From Castellaniella sp040276065 (GTDB lineage: Bacteria > Pseudomonadota > Gammaproteobacteria > Burkholderiales > Burkholderiaceae_B): a stretch of 64,000 nucleotides of DNA. The notes under the pieces are model-generated. The model ran no database searches. It was not told the origin of the DNA and saw only the letters and a program-made list of their open reading frames with translations. Below, piece after piece: positions 1 to 7,178 of the stretch. The DNA lies in contig NZ_JBELOI010000002.1 of the NCBI RefSeq assembly GCF_040276065.1, positions 248,001-312,000 of the forward strand. Direction: 5' to 3'. Within the stretch, counting starts at the first letter, position 1. Each line of letters begins with the position of its first letter. A program made the position numbers and the translations under genes.

Positions 1-696
1 GCCCGCCTGCTGCGCAGCTTGGGGGCGATCGGGCTGGATACCGGCTGGAGGCGGGCGGACTGGGAACACCTGATCCTCGATATGCTGGCGCGCGAGGGGC
101 GTGGCCGCGATGTCATGCTCTATCTGCAGGTGACGCGCGGCGTCGCCAAGCGCGACCATCCGTTTCCTCAGGGAGCGCGGCCGACGGTCTTTTGCATGGT
201 GACGCCGTTCACCCGCGTCGGCGAGGTCCGCGAGACGGGGCTGCGTACGATCAGCCTCGAGGACCTCCGCTGGCACCGTTGCGACATCAAGTCCGTCTCG
301 CTGCTGGGCAATGTGCTGGCCAGGCAGGCCGCCGTCGAGGCGGGCGTGGACGACGTGATCCAGTTTCGCGACGGCCTGCTCAGCGAGGCGTCCGCGGCCA
401 ATGTCTGGGTGGTCCGCCAGGGCGAGCTGCTCGCGCCCGTGCGCGATCACAATATCCTCGAGGGCGTGCGTTACGGCTTGCTCGAAGAGCTGGCCCGTGC
501 GCGCGGGATCCCCTTCGAGTCGCGGGCGATTTCTCGCGATGAGGTGGCAGGGGCGGACGAGCTCATGCTGACCTCGGCCACCAAAGAGGTCTTGCCCGTT
601 CTGTGGCACGACGGGCGCCCCGTCGGCACTGGCAGGCCCGGGCCCGTGTACCGCGCATTGCGCGAGGCTTACGATGAGGCGATCGCCACCCTATGA
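1..696 (+). CDS. dat: D-amino-acid aminotransferase, 5'-truncated
   Basis: Class IV (fold type IV) PLP aminotransferase that interconverts D-amino acids and 2-oxo acids, typically D-alanine and D-glutamate for peptidoglycan. The reading frame is open from base 1, so the N-terminus lies outside the window. The PLP lysine is visible in the motif CDIKSVSLLGNVLA (Lys codon 289-291), which matches the Lys145 region of Bacillus D-AAT. A C-terminal TSATKEVLPV segment is also typical of the family. The stop overlaps the start of the next gene (ATGA at 693-696), so it is probably translated with the ybeD-lipB pair, an order familiar from Bordetella and relatives. Branched-chain aminotransferase is a related alternative, but the motif spacing favours D-AAT. 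Confidence 0.88.
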   Translation, partial: ARLLRSLGAIGLDTGWRRADWEHLILDMLAREGRGRDVMLYLQVTRGVAKRDHPFPQGARPTVFCMVTPFTRVGEVRETGLRTISLEDLRWHRCDIKSVSLLGNVLARQAAVEAGVDDVIQFRDGLLSEASAANVWVVRQGELLAPVRDHNILEGVRYGLLEELARARGIPFESRAISRDEVAGADELMLTSATKEVLPVLWHDGRPVGTGRPGPVYRALREAYDEAIATL

Positions 697-968
697 AGCC
701 GGTGCCCCCCGAGGAATCCCTGATCGTCTATCCCTGCGATTTTCCCATCAAGGTCATGGGGCGCGCCCATGAGGACTTCGCGCGCGTCATGGCCGAGGTG
801 GTCCTGGGTTTCGATCCGGCCTTCGATGCCGCCACCATCGAGATCCGACCCAGCAGCAGAGGCAATTATGTCGGCCTGACGCTGACCGTGCGGGTCGAGT
901 CGCGCGAGCAGCTCGATGCGCTCTACCGGGCGTTGCACGGGCACGAGATGGTGTCCGTGGTGCTCTGA
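693..968 (+). CDS. ybeD: YbeD-like DUF493 protein
   Basis: Small (91 aa) cytosolic protein of the DUF493/YbeD family, with the family pattern FPIKVMG near the N-terminus and SRGNYVGLTLTV in the middle. The fold is ACT-like (family knowledge) and the molecular role is unproven. It commonly sits next to lipB, as here, and is sometimes called a lipoate regulatory protein on context alone. The ATG overlaps the stop of the upstream aminotransferase by 4 bases, and lipB follows 11 bases downstream, suggesting one transcript. Confidence 0.85.
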   Translation: MKPVPPEESLIVYPCDFPIKVMGRAHEDFARVMAEVVLGFDPAFDAATIEIRPSSRGNYVGLTLTVRVESREQLDALYRALHGHEMVSVVL

Positions 969-979
969 CGGGGCCCGCC

Positions 980-1636
980 ATGCTGATCAAATCCCTGCCC
1001 CGCCCTGCCGATTACGAGCCCGTGTGGCGGGCGATGCAGGATTTCACCGAGTCGCGCGGGCCCGCGACACCGGACGAGCTATGGCTGGTCGAACACGCGC
1101 CGGTCTACACCCTGGGCCAAGCCGGCCGGCCCGAGCACATCCTCAACGCCGGCGGCATCCCGATCGTGCATTGCAATCGCGGCGGCCAGGTGACCTACCA
1201 CGGCCCGGGCCAGATCGTTCTGTACACTCTCGTGGACCTGCGCCGGCGGCATGTGTTCGTCAAGGAATTCGTGGCGCTGCTCGAGGACGTGGTGCTGGGC
1301 GTGCTGGCGCGCTATGGCGTATCCGACGCCTGCCGCAAGGCGGGAGCGCCTGGTATCTATGTCCCGCCACGCGCCCTGCTCGAGCCCTCGGGACCCGCAC
1401 TGGCCAAAATCGCAGCCCTGGGCATTAAAGTCCGCAACGGCTGCGCCTATCATGGCGTGGCCCTGAATGTGGCGATGGATCTGAGCCCCTTTCTCGGGAT
1501 CAATCCCTGCGGCTTCGAGGGTTTGCGCACGGTGGATATGGCCGCCTGCGGGGTCGCAGCCGACCCGTCCGAGGTCGGTGCGTGCCTGGTCGAGGGCTTT
1601 GTGAGGGCTTGGGAGCGCACGGCCGCCGAGGTTTAG
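980..1636 (+). CDS. lipB: octanoyltransferase LipB
   Basis: Transfers the octanoyl group from octanoyl-ACP to lipoyl domains of 2-oxoacid dehydrogenases and GcvH, the first step of endogenous lipoate synthesis. At 218 aa it has the usual length. The RGGQVTYHGPGQ motif (residues 67-78) is present, with the catalytic lysine at about residue 143 (LAKIAALGIKVRNGCAYHG) and the acyl-accepting cysteine at about residue 177 (GINPCGF), matching E. coli Lys135/Cys169. lipA, which usually follows lipB in this lineage, is not here; an enoyl-CoA hydratase and denitrification genes occupy its place. Confidence 0.95.
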   Translation: MLIKSLPRPADYEPVWRAMQDFTESRGPATPDELWLVEHAPVYTLGQAGRPEHILNAGGIPIVHCNRGGQVTYHGPGQIVLYTLVDLRRRHVFVKEFVALLEDVVLGVLARYGVSDACRKAGAPGIYVPPRALLEPSGPALAKIAALGIKVRNGCAYHGVALNVAMDLSPFLGINPCGFEGLRTVDMAACGVAADPSEVGACLVEGFVRAWERTAAEV

Positions 1637-1717
1637 TATCATCGAAGCCGGGCCTCATCGAGGTCCGGGACGATACGGCGCTGGACGCGGGGTGGCGAGG
1701 CCTGCCCGCCGGCGCAC

Positions 1718-2551
1718 ATGGAGGCGCAAAGCATGGATCGAGCGATCGAGGGGGAGACGGCGCGGGACGACAGGCGCGATCCCGTATTGGTGGACCACGC
1801 CGCGGGGGTGCTGACCCTCACATTGAATCGGCCCGAGCAATTCAATGCGCTGTCCGACGAAGTCCTGGCGGACCTGCTGGCGGCATTCGAGGGCTGCGCG
1901 CAGGACGAGGACCTGCGGGCGGTGGTGATCGCGGCGCGCGGCCGCGCATTTTGCGCGGGCCATGATCTCAAGCAGATGCGGGGGCATGCCGGCGACCGGG
2001 ATTACTATCTGTCGCTGTTCCGTCGATGCGGGCGCCTGATGCAGGCCATCGTGCACTGCCCGGTGCCGGTCATCGCGCGCGTCCATGGCACCGCCACGGC
2101 GGCGGGCTGCCAGCTCGTGGCGAGCTGCGACCTGGCCGTCGCCTCGGACGCCGCCCGCTTTGCGGTATCCGGTATCAATGTTGGCTTGTTCTGCTCGACG
2201 CCGGCCGTCGCCCTGACGCGGAACATCGCCCTGAAGAACGCCTTCGAGATGCTGGTGACGGGCCATTTCGTCAGCGCCGATCAAGCCCGGGCCTACGGGC
2301 TGGTGAATCACGTCGTGCCCGAGGCCCAGTTGGATGCCGCTGTTGGCGGCCTGGTCGAGGCGATTAAATCCAAGAGCCCGCTGGCCGTGCGCGTCGGCAA
2401 GTCCATGGTGCAGCGCCAGCTCGGCATGGATCTGGCGCAGGCCTACGAATATGCCGCCGAGGTCATGGCCGGCAATATGATGGCCGAGGACGTGGGCGAG
2501 GGCATCGACGCCTTTATCGAAAAGCGGCCGCCGCGATGGCGGGGACGCTAG
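1718..2551 (+). CDS. enoyl-CoA hydratase/isomerase family protein (ECHDC3-like)
   Basis: Crotonase-fold protein of 277 aa. It shows the N-terminal LTLNRPEQFNALS signature, the first oxyanion-hole loop in GRAFCAGHDLKQM and a second loop around HGTATAAGCQLVASCDLAVAS, where the usual GG is replaced by AAGC. The last feature resembles the ECHDC3-type subgroup, whose substrates are not well defined. The start could be ATG 1718 or ATG 1733; the first 15 or so residues are not conserved family sequence. It stands between lipB and nirV with about 80 bases on the upstream side and no sign of an operon. Function beyond CoA-thioester hydration or isomerisation is unknown. Confidence 0.8.
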   Translation: MEAQSMDRAIEGETARDDRRDPVLVDHAAGVLTLTLNRPEQFNALSDEVLADLLAAFEGCAQDEDLRAVVIAARGRAFCAGHDLKQMRGHAGDRDYYLSLFRRCGRLMQAIVHCPVPVIARVHGTATAAGCQLVASCDLAVASDAARFAVSGINVGLFCSTPAVALTRNIALKNAFEMLVTGHFVSADQARAYGLVNHVVPEAQLDAAVGGLVEAIKSKSPLAVRVGKSMVQRQLGMDLAQAYEYAAEVMAGNMMAEDVGEGIDAFIEKRPPRWRGR

Positions 2552-2568
2552 CGCGGTCGACCCGGCGT

Positions 2569-2582
2569 TTGCGCTAGCACAA
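2569..2582. promoter_or_regulatory. FNR/DNR-type palindrome upstream of nirV
   Basis: TTGCG-CTAG-CACAA, with TTG/CAA ends and an 8-base centre, fits the FNR/CRP-family consensus TTGAT-N4-ATCAA at the key outer bases. A class II activator centred here (2575.5) would put a -10 hexamer at 2605-2610, where TCCAAT is found (4 of 6 to TATAAT). The transcript would begin near 2617. It is one of three similar boxes flanking nirV and nirK. Confidence 0.6.
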
Positions 2583-2636
2583 GGCGGCTGCGCGCCAAAG
2601 CGCGTCCAATAGAGCGATATGACGATGGATCGCTCT

Positions 2637-3527
2637 ATGAAGACCTTGAAACACGTGCGACGCTTGCTCGCAAACCGTCAGGCGGCCGGCCTGGCAGCCG
2701 TGGCGATGTCCGGGATGGCATGTGTGACGGCGGCCATTGCGGGATCGGAGGTGGTCCCCGGTGCGCCGATGGTCACGGCGCCTGCGACCCAGGCGCCCGC
2801 CGGCCTGGCCGAGCTGCGCATGATCCCGATACCGGCCGGTGCGTTCACCTTGCAGGCACCCGGCGAGTTCCTTGATCGCGGCATGCCGGTCAATCCGCCC
2901 CTCGTTGACGCGGTGACCGAGCCTGGACGGGCCATCATGAGCCGCCAGGTCAGCCAGGCGGAATACGCGCAATGCGTGCGGGCCGGCGCGTGCAAGCGCC
3001 TGGACAAAGGCTTTCGGAACCTCGCGGCCCCCGACCTGCCCGCCGTGGGGGTGAGCTGGGCCGACGCCACCGCCTACGCGGCCTGGCTGTCCGCGCGCAC
3101 GGGCCGGACCTGGCGCCTGCCCGATTATGCGGAATGGGTGCGCGCCGCCGCCGAGCGCTACCGCATGGAGGGGCCGCTGCCTTCCGATCCCGACAATCCC
3201 GCCGTGCGCTGGCTTGCCGAGTACGAGCGCGAGGCCAGCCGCGGCCGTGGCCGCGTCAAGCCGGCCCAGCCCTTCGGTCACTTCGGCCTCAATGCCCTGG
3301 GCCTGGCCGATGTCGGCGGCAATGTGTGGGAATGGACCAACACATGCTTCTCCAGCCATGCGGTGGGGACCTTGCCGCTGTCCGTGCGCGAGAACTGCGG
3401 CGTACGCATCCTGGCCGGCGCGCACGTCGCCGCCATGCCGGATTTCATCCGCGATCCGCGCAACGGCGCGTGCTCCATCGGCCTGCCGCCCAGCAACCTC
3501 GGCTTTCGGCTGGTGCGCGAGGGCTGA
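2637..3527 (+). CDS. nirV: NirV-like formylglycine-generating-enzyme-fold protein
   Basis: SUMF1/FGE-sulfatase-domain protein of the type called NirV, repeatedly found beside nirK; its biochemical role is not established. An N-terminal export signal (positively charged start, then hydrophobic LAAVAMSGMACVTAAIAG) implies a periplasmic protein. The FGE fold is recognised by MIPIPAGAFTL, VSQAEYAQCVRAGAC, VGVSWADATAYAAWLSARTGR and the hallmark NALGLADVGGNVWEWTNTC, ending LGFRLVREG. ATG 2637 is chosen because it leaves a leader after the predicted transcription start near 2617 and gives a clean signal peptide; in-frame ATGs at 2619 and 2625 are alternatives. The order nirV-nirK is reversed from the nirK-nirV order known in Rhodobacter. 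Confidence 0.8.
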   Translation: MKTLKHVRRLLANRQAAGLAAVAMSGMACVTAAIAGSEVVPGAPMVTAPATQAPAGLAELRMIPIPAGAFTLQAPGEFLDRGMPVNPPLVDAVTEPGRAIMSRQVSQAEYAQCVRAGACKRLDKGFRNLAAPDLPAVGVSWADATAYAAWLSARTGRTWRLPDYAEWVRAAAERYRMEGPLPSDPDNPAVRWLAEYEREASRGRGRVKPAQPFGHFGLNALGLADVGGNVWEWTNTCFSSHAVGTLPLSVRENCGVRILAGAHVAAMPDFIRDPRNGACSIGLPPSNLGFRLVREG

Positions 3528-3532
3528 ATCCT

Positions 3533-3546
3533 TTGCGCTAGATCAA
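3533..3546. promoter_or_regulatory. distal FNR/DNR-type palindrome upstream of nirK
   Basis: TTGCG-CTAG-ATCAA, a near match to TTGAT-N4-ATCAA. It differs by one base from the reverse complement of the proximal box at 3583-3596. Its centre (3539.5) lies exactly 50 bases upstream of the proximal centre, and about 91 bases upstream of the start site predicted from the proximal box, a position compatible with class I activation. Confidence 0.6.
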
Positions 3547-3582
3547 GTGCGCGCATTTCCGTGGGGCAGTTCCAGAAAACGT

Positions 3583-3596
3583 TTGATCTAGTGCAA
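3583..3596. promoter_or_regulatory. proximal FNR/DNR-type palindrome upstream of nirK
   Basis: TTGAT-CTAG-TGCAA, with one perfect FNR half-site. Centred at 3589.5, it would place transcription at about 3631 if bound at -41.5, 34 bases before the nirK ATG. The -10 region (3619-3624, CAAGAT) is weak, as expected for an activator-dependent promoter. Either FNR (oxygen) or a DNR/NNR-type NO sensor could bind. Confidence 0.7.
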
Positions 3597-3664
3597 CTAG
3601 TGTTAACCCTGAGCGTGACAAGATGAAGTTGTCGAACAAGACACAACACGTCAGGGAGCTCAAT

Positions 3665-4753
3665 ATGAAGGTTTTTCGTCTGTGCGTCGCCGCTACGGCC
3701 CTCGCCTCAGTCCTTGCGGGCGGCAGCGCCCTTGCCGACCCGGTGGACAAGCTCGAGCATGTCAAGGTCGAGCTCGTGGCCCCGCCCCTCGTGCATGCGC
3801 ACGAGCAGGCCACCAAGGCGGCCCCAAAGGTCATCCAGTTCCGGATGGTGATCGAGGAAAAAAAGGTCGTCATCGATGAGGAAAACGGGACGACCCTGCA
3901 GGCGATGACCTTCAACGGCTCCATGCCCGGCCCGACCATGGTCGTCCACGAGGGCGACTACGTCGAGCTGACGCTGGTCAACCCAGCCACCAACGCGCTC
4001 GAGCACAACATCGACTTCCACGCGGCCACGGGCGCCCTGGGCGGCGGCGGCCTGACCGTCATCAAGCCGGGCGAGCAGGTCGTGCTGCGCTTCAAGGCGG
4101 ATCGGCCGGGCACCTTCATCTACCATTGCGCGCCCGAGGGCATGGTCCCCTGGCACGTGGTCTCCGGCATGAGCGGTACGCTCATGGTGCTGCCGCGCGA
4201 CGGCCTCAAGGACGCCCAGGGCAATCCGCTGCGCTATGACAAGGTCTACACGATCAGCGAGTTCGACCTGTACATCCCCAAGGACGAGAACGGCGAGTAC
4301 AAGACCTACGACACCGCTCTGGACAGCTATGGCGACACCGTCGAGGTGATGCGTGGCCTGGTCCCGACGCACGTGGTGTTCAACGGCAAGGTCGGTTCCC
4401 TGACCGGCGACGGCGCGATGACGGCCAATGTCGGCGAGAGCGTGCTGTTCATCCACGCGTCGGCCAACCGCGACACGCGTCCGCACCTGATCGGCGGCCA
4501 CGGCGACTGGGTCTGGGAGACCGGCAAGTTCGCCAACGCGCCCGAAAAGGATCTCGAAACCTGGTTCATTCGGGGTGGTTCGGCGGGTGCGGCGTTCTAT
4601 ACCTTCAAGCAGCCGGGGATCTACGCCTACGTCAACCACAACTTGATCGAGGCTTTCGAACTGGGCGCCGCCGGGCACGTCAAGGTGGACGGCAAGTGGA
4701 ACGACGATCTGATGAAGCAGGTCGCCGCGCCCGCCCCGATCCCGGCCAAGTAA
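3665..4753 (+). CDS. nirK: copper-containing nitrite reductase NirK
   Basis: Periplasmic reduction of nitrite to NO. It is 362 aa with a Sec signal ending ...GGSALADPV. Two cupredoxin domains carry the full ligand set. Type 1 copper: His114 (EHNIDFH), Cys155, His164 and Met169 (YHCAPEGMVPWH...SGM). Type 2 copper: His119, His154 and His325 (AYVNHNLIEAF). The catalytic Asp117 and the His of PHLIGGHGD are also present. This is the classic class I NirK type. ATG 3665 is preceded by a gggag ribosome site; an upstream in-frame ATG at 3623 would spoil the signal peptide. Two FNR/DNR-type boxes lie upstream. A cytochrome c gene follows and is a plausible electron donor. Confidence 0.97.
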   Translation: MKVFRLCVAATALASVLAGGSALADPVDKLEHVKVELVAPPLVHAHEQATKAAPKVIQFRMVIEEKKVVIDEENGTTLQAMTFNGSMPGPTMVVHEGDYVELTLVNPATNALEHNIDFHAATGALGGGGLTVIKPGEQVVLRFKADRPGTFIYHCAPEGMVPWHVVSGMSGTLMVLPRDGLKDAQGNPLRYDKVYTISEFDLYIPKDENGEYKTYDTALDSYGDTVEVMRGLVPTHVVFNGKVGSLTGDGAMTANVGESVLFIHASANRDTRPHLIGGHGDWVWETGKFANAPEKDLETWFIRGGSAGAAFYTFKQPGIYAYVNHNLIEAFELGAAGHVKVDGKWNDDLMKQVAAPAPIPAK

Positions 4754-4770
4754 GACGTCACTCATAAATC

Positions 4771-4791
4771 GGGCATGGCACCGCCATGCCC
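4771..4791 (+). terminator. nirK-cytochrome c intergenic hairpin
   Basis: Perfect 9-bp stem, GGGCATGGC / GCCATGCCC, with a 3-base ACC loop. No U-tract follows. It is more likely an mRNA stabiliser, processing site or partial terminator that sets the nirK-to-cytochrome ratio than a full stop. Confidence 0.5.
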
Positions 4792-4808
4792 CCCTAACGG
4801 AGACTCGT

Positions 4809-5129
4809 ATGTTCAAGACCCTCGGTATCGCCGCCCTCGCGCTGGCCATCCTGCCGTTTGCCTCGATGGCCGCCGACAGCGGCAAGCTCAACCCATCGGG
4901 CGAGAAGCTCTACAAATCCTCTTGTGTCGCGTGCCACAGCACCGGGGCGGCCAATGCCCCCAAGCTCGGCAACAAAAAGGCCTGGGATCCCATCATCGCC
5001 CGCGGCATGGACGAGATGATGAGCGTGGCGATCAACGGCAAGGGCGGGATGCCCGCGCGCGGCGGCACCAAGGCGGACGACGACGCCCTGCGCGCCGCCG
5101 TCGAGTACATGGTCAGCCGGGTCCGCTGA
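4809..5129 (+). CDS. c5-type periplasmic cytochrome c
   Basis: 106 aa with a Sec signal (MFKTLGIAALALAILPFASMAAD) and one class I heme site, C39-VA-C42-H43, with Met81 in the GGMPARGG loop as the likely sixth ligand. Length and motif fit the cytochrome c5/CytC553-like group. It lies 55 bases after nirK, separated by a strong hairpin, and probably shares the nirK transcript. Inferred role: electron donor to NirK, as small cytochromes c or cupredoxins do in other denitrifiers. It converges directly on the following minus-strand gene without a spacer. Confidence 0.88.
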   Translation: MFKTLGIAALALAILPFASMAADSGKLNPSGEKLYKSSCVACHSTGAANAPKLGNKKAWDPIIARGMDEMMSVAINGKGGMPARGGTKADDDALRAAVEYMVSRVR

Positions 5130-6128
5130 TCACACGCGGCGGATTCCCTCGCCGCGGTATTGGGCCCGCCCCGGCGGGCCGTACACCGTCCATGATGCGA
5201 GCGGGCCGCTCAGGTCGATGTCGATGGTGGCCATGGTGTTCTCGTCGTCGGTATCCTCGACCGAGTCCCGGTAGATCGGCTCGGCCGCATCGCCTTGGTC
5301 GGCCAGGATGTCCAGGGCCCCGGCGCCCCGGGCGAGCAACCATTCGCCTCGCTCCTGCCGATGGCGCGACGAGGCGGTGATGATCTGAGGCAGGGTTGCC
5401 TGCGCGGCGTGGATGGCGTGGTTGGCGTGGAGCCGCCTCTGGCCCACCTGTTCGGACGAGACGTCCGCCGCCGAGAACTCGACGCTGTGCGTGGCGCCGG
5501 CACCCGCCATGCCGATGCCCAGGTGAAAGGCGCCCGCGCGCGGATAGGCGCGCAGCAGCGCCACGGCTTGGTCCGGGTCGCGCACGGCCAGGATCGCGCG
5601 CGTGAGCACCATGCGCGGCACGCCCGTCGTCGAGCGGCGTGCGCGGATGTTGTTGACGGTCATGGCCAGACCCGTGTCGCTGACGGCAAACGCATGGCCC
5701 GGTATGGATCCCGGATAGACGAACGAGACGAAGGCCGGGGCCCCCGAGGGACGCAGCTCGGCCAGGCCGCAGCGGCCGGCAAAGCCGGGGTGCCCGTCCT
5801 CGTTGTGCGCGAGCCGCCCGGGGGCCAGCACCGTGGTGCAGCCATCGGGTGCGAGGGCCCAGAGATCGCCGCGGCAGTTCCACAGAAAAACCTCGTCGAA
5901 TGATAGCCCCAGCCCCTCGGCGAGGCCCTCGAGTTCGTCCCTGATCCAGGGAAAGAACAAATCGACATTCGCCCGCATGGCGGCTGCCTGAGGGCTGCCG
6001 CGCCATTGCTGAATCTCGGCCCATGCAGGCGAGCCGAGCAGATGTGTGCGGCAGGCTTCGGCGCCCCAGCGCCCCAACGCCAGGCCGATGTCGTGGTGGG
6101 ATCCTGCGCTCTGTAGCCACGCGAGCAT
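5130..6128 (-). CDS. C45-type autoproteolytic acyltransferase/hydrolase
   Basis: 332-aa member of the acyl-CoA:6-aminopenicillanate acyltransferase-like (peptidase C45, NTN hydrolase) family. The nucleophile is the cysteine of DGCTTVLAPG (about residue 97), which becomes N-terminal after self-cleavage; the fragment before it (MLAWLQSAGSHHDIG..., FFPWIRDELEGLAEG) is the typical alpha-subunit. Downstream, HNEDGH and ANNIR-like (TVNNIR) elements are also family features. Members hydrolyse or transfer acyl groups on amino-acid or peptide amides; the substrate is unknown here. It reads with the RpiR-type regulator upstream (54-base gap) and away from a class III aminotransferase, so a role in using an acylated amine or amino acid is plausible. 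Confidence 0.78.
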   Translation of the reverse strand: MLAWLQSAGSHHDIGLALGRWGAEACRTHLLGSPAWAEIQQWRGSPQAAAMRANVDLFFPWIRDELEGLAEGLGLSFDEVFLWNCRGDLWALAPDGCTTVLAPGRLAHNEDGHPGFAGRCGLAELRPSGAPAFVSFVYPGSIPGHAFAVSDTGLAMTVNNIRARRSTTGVPRMVLTRAILAVRDPDQAVALLRAYPRAGAFHLGIGMAGAGATHSVEFSAADVSSEQVGQRRLHANHAIHAAQATLPQIITASSRHRQERGEWLLARGAGALDILADQGDAAEPIYRDSVEDTDDENTMATIDIDLSGPLASWTVYGPPGRAQYRGEGIRRV

Positions 6129-6182
6129 GGTGGTCCTCCCGTTGTGGAAAGAAAAGCGTCTCTGCGCCGCCGGCCGCGTCCG

Positions 6183-7052
6183 TTAGAGGTAGGCGCCGCT
6201 CTCGTGCAGCTGGGCCTCGGCGCGCGCCAGCCCCTGCACGGCGCGTGCGCCGGCGCGCACGAGCAACTGTTGGGCCAGCACCTCGACCAGTCCTTGCGCC
6301 GCCACGGTGGATGGAAAGAACGAGCCGCTGTGCGTGGTGAAGGTCAGCACGCATGCGGCCTCGATCGCCACAGGTGCGAGTCGGCTGTCGCATAGCGCGA
6401 TGATGGGGCAGCCCTGGCGCCGCGCGGCCTCGGTGATCTGACGCACCTCGCGGGAATACGGCGCAAAGCTGATGATGACGAGGGTGTCCTCGGAGCCGAG
6501 GTGGCGCAGGTCCTGGTCCAGCGTGCCGGCGGCATTGTCCAGCAAATAGACGTCGGGCCGGAACAGGCTGCAGAGGTACTTCAGGCTGAAAGCGGCCGGG
6601 TGCGAGGAACGGAATCCGGCGATGTGCAGCCGCCGCGCCCGGTGCAGCCGCTCGATCGCGTCGGGCATCGCCTGGGCATTGGCCGCGCCCAGGGCCAGCA
6701 GGTTGGCGGATTGGGCCTGGGTGCTACGCACCCAGTCGGCGGATTCGGCCTCCTGGCTGTCGGCGACCAGGGCTTGCGCGCGGTCGGCATAGCCCCCGGG
6801 CAGCATGCGCAGCTGCCGGTTGAAAACCGATTTCAGGGGCTCCCAGCCGTCGTAGCCGAGATGTTGCGCAAGCCGCACGAGGGTCGCCGGCTGAACGCCG
6901 GCCAGCGTGGCGATCTTGCGCATCGACAGGATCGACACTTGGGTCGGGTGGTCGATCAGGTAGCGCGCGCCAATCTGGAATTGCGGGCTCATGTCCTTGT
7001 AGCGGGATTGGATGTGCTGGACCAGGGCGTCCAAGGACTGTGGTGCTTGCAT
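6183..7052 (-). CDS. MurR/RpiR-family transcriptional regulator
   Basis: 289-aa regulator with an N-terminal RpiR helix-turn-helix (residues about 1-80: LVQHIQSRYKDMSPQFQIGARYLIDHP, then SMRKIATLAGVQPATLVRLAQHLGYDGW). A C-terminal SIS domain follows (DTLVIISFAPYSREV, RQGCPIIALCDS). SIS domains usually sense phosphosugars or amino-sugar metabolites, but many RpiR proteins beside amino-acid or peptide genes have other ligands. The start at 7052 gives the conserved N-terminus; the frame stays open upstream across the next gene, which is an artefact of high GC. It diverges from the aminotransferase at 7179 and likely controls both directions. Confidence 0.88.
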   Translation of the reverse strand: MQAPQSLDALVQHIQSRYKDMSPQFQIGARYLIDHPTQVSILSMRKIATLAGVQPATLVRLAQHLGYDGWEPLKSVFNRQLRMLPGGYADRAQALVADSQEAESADWVRSTQAQSANLLALGAANAQAMPDAIERLHRARRLHIAGFRSSHPAAFSLKYLCSLFRPDVYLLDNAAGTLDQDLRHLGSEDTLVIISFAPYSREVRQITEAARRQGCPIIALCDSRLAPVAIEAACVLTFTTHSGSFFPSTVAAQGLVEVLAQQLLVRAGARAVQGLARAEAQLHESGAYL

Positions 7053-7178
7053 GACAATCAGGTGGGAAAAGACCCCGGAAGGGATTGATTTGTGTGTTCC
7101 AAGCATTATCATACAAGAAACACTTGTTGAATCGAAGGCGCACTGCGACGATTGTCGGGGGCGCCCGGGACGCCCGCC

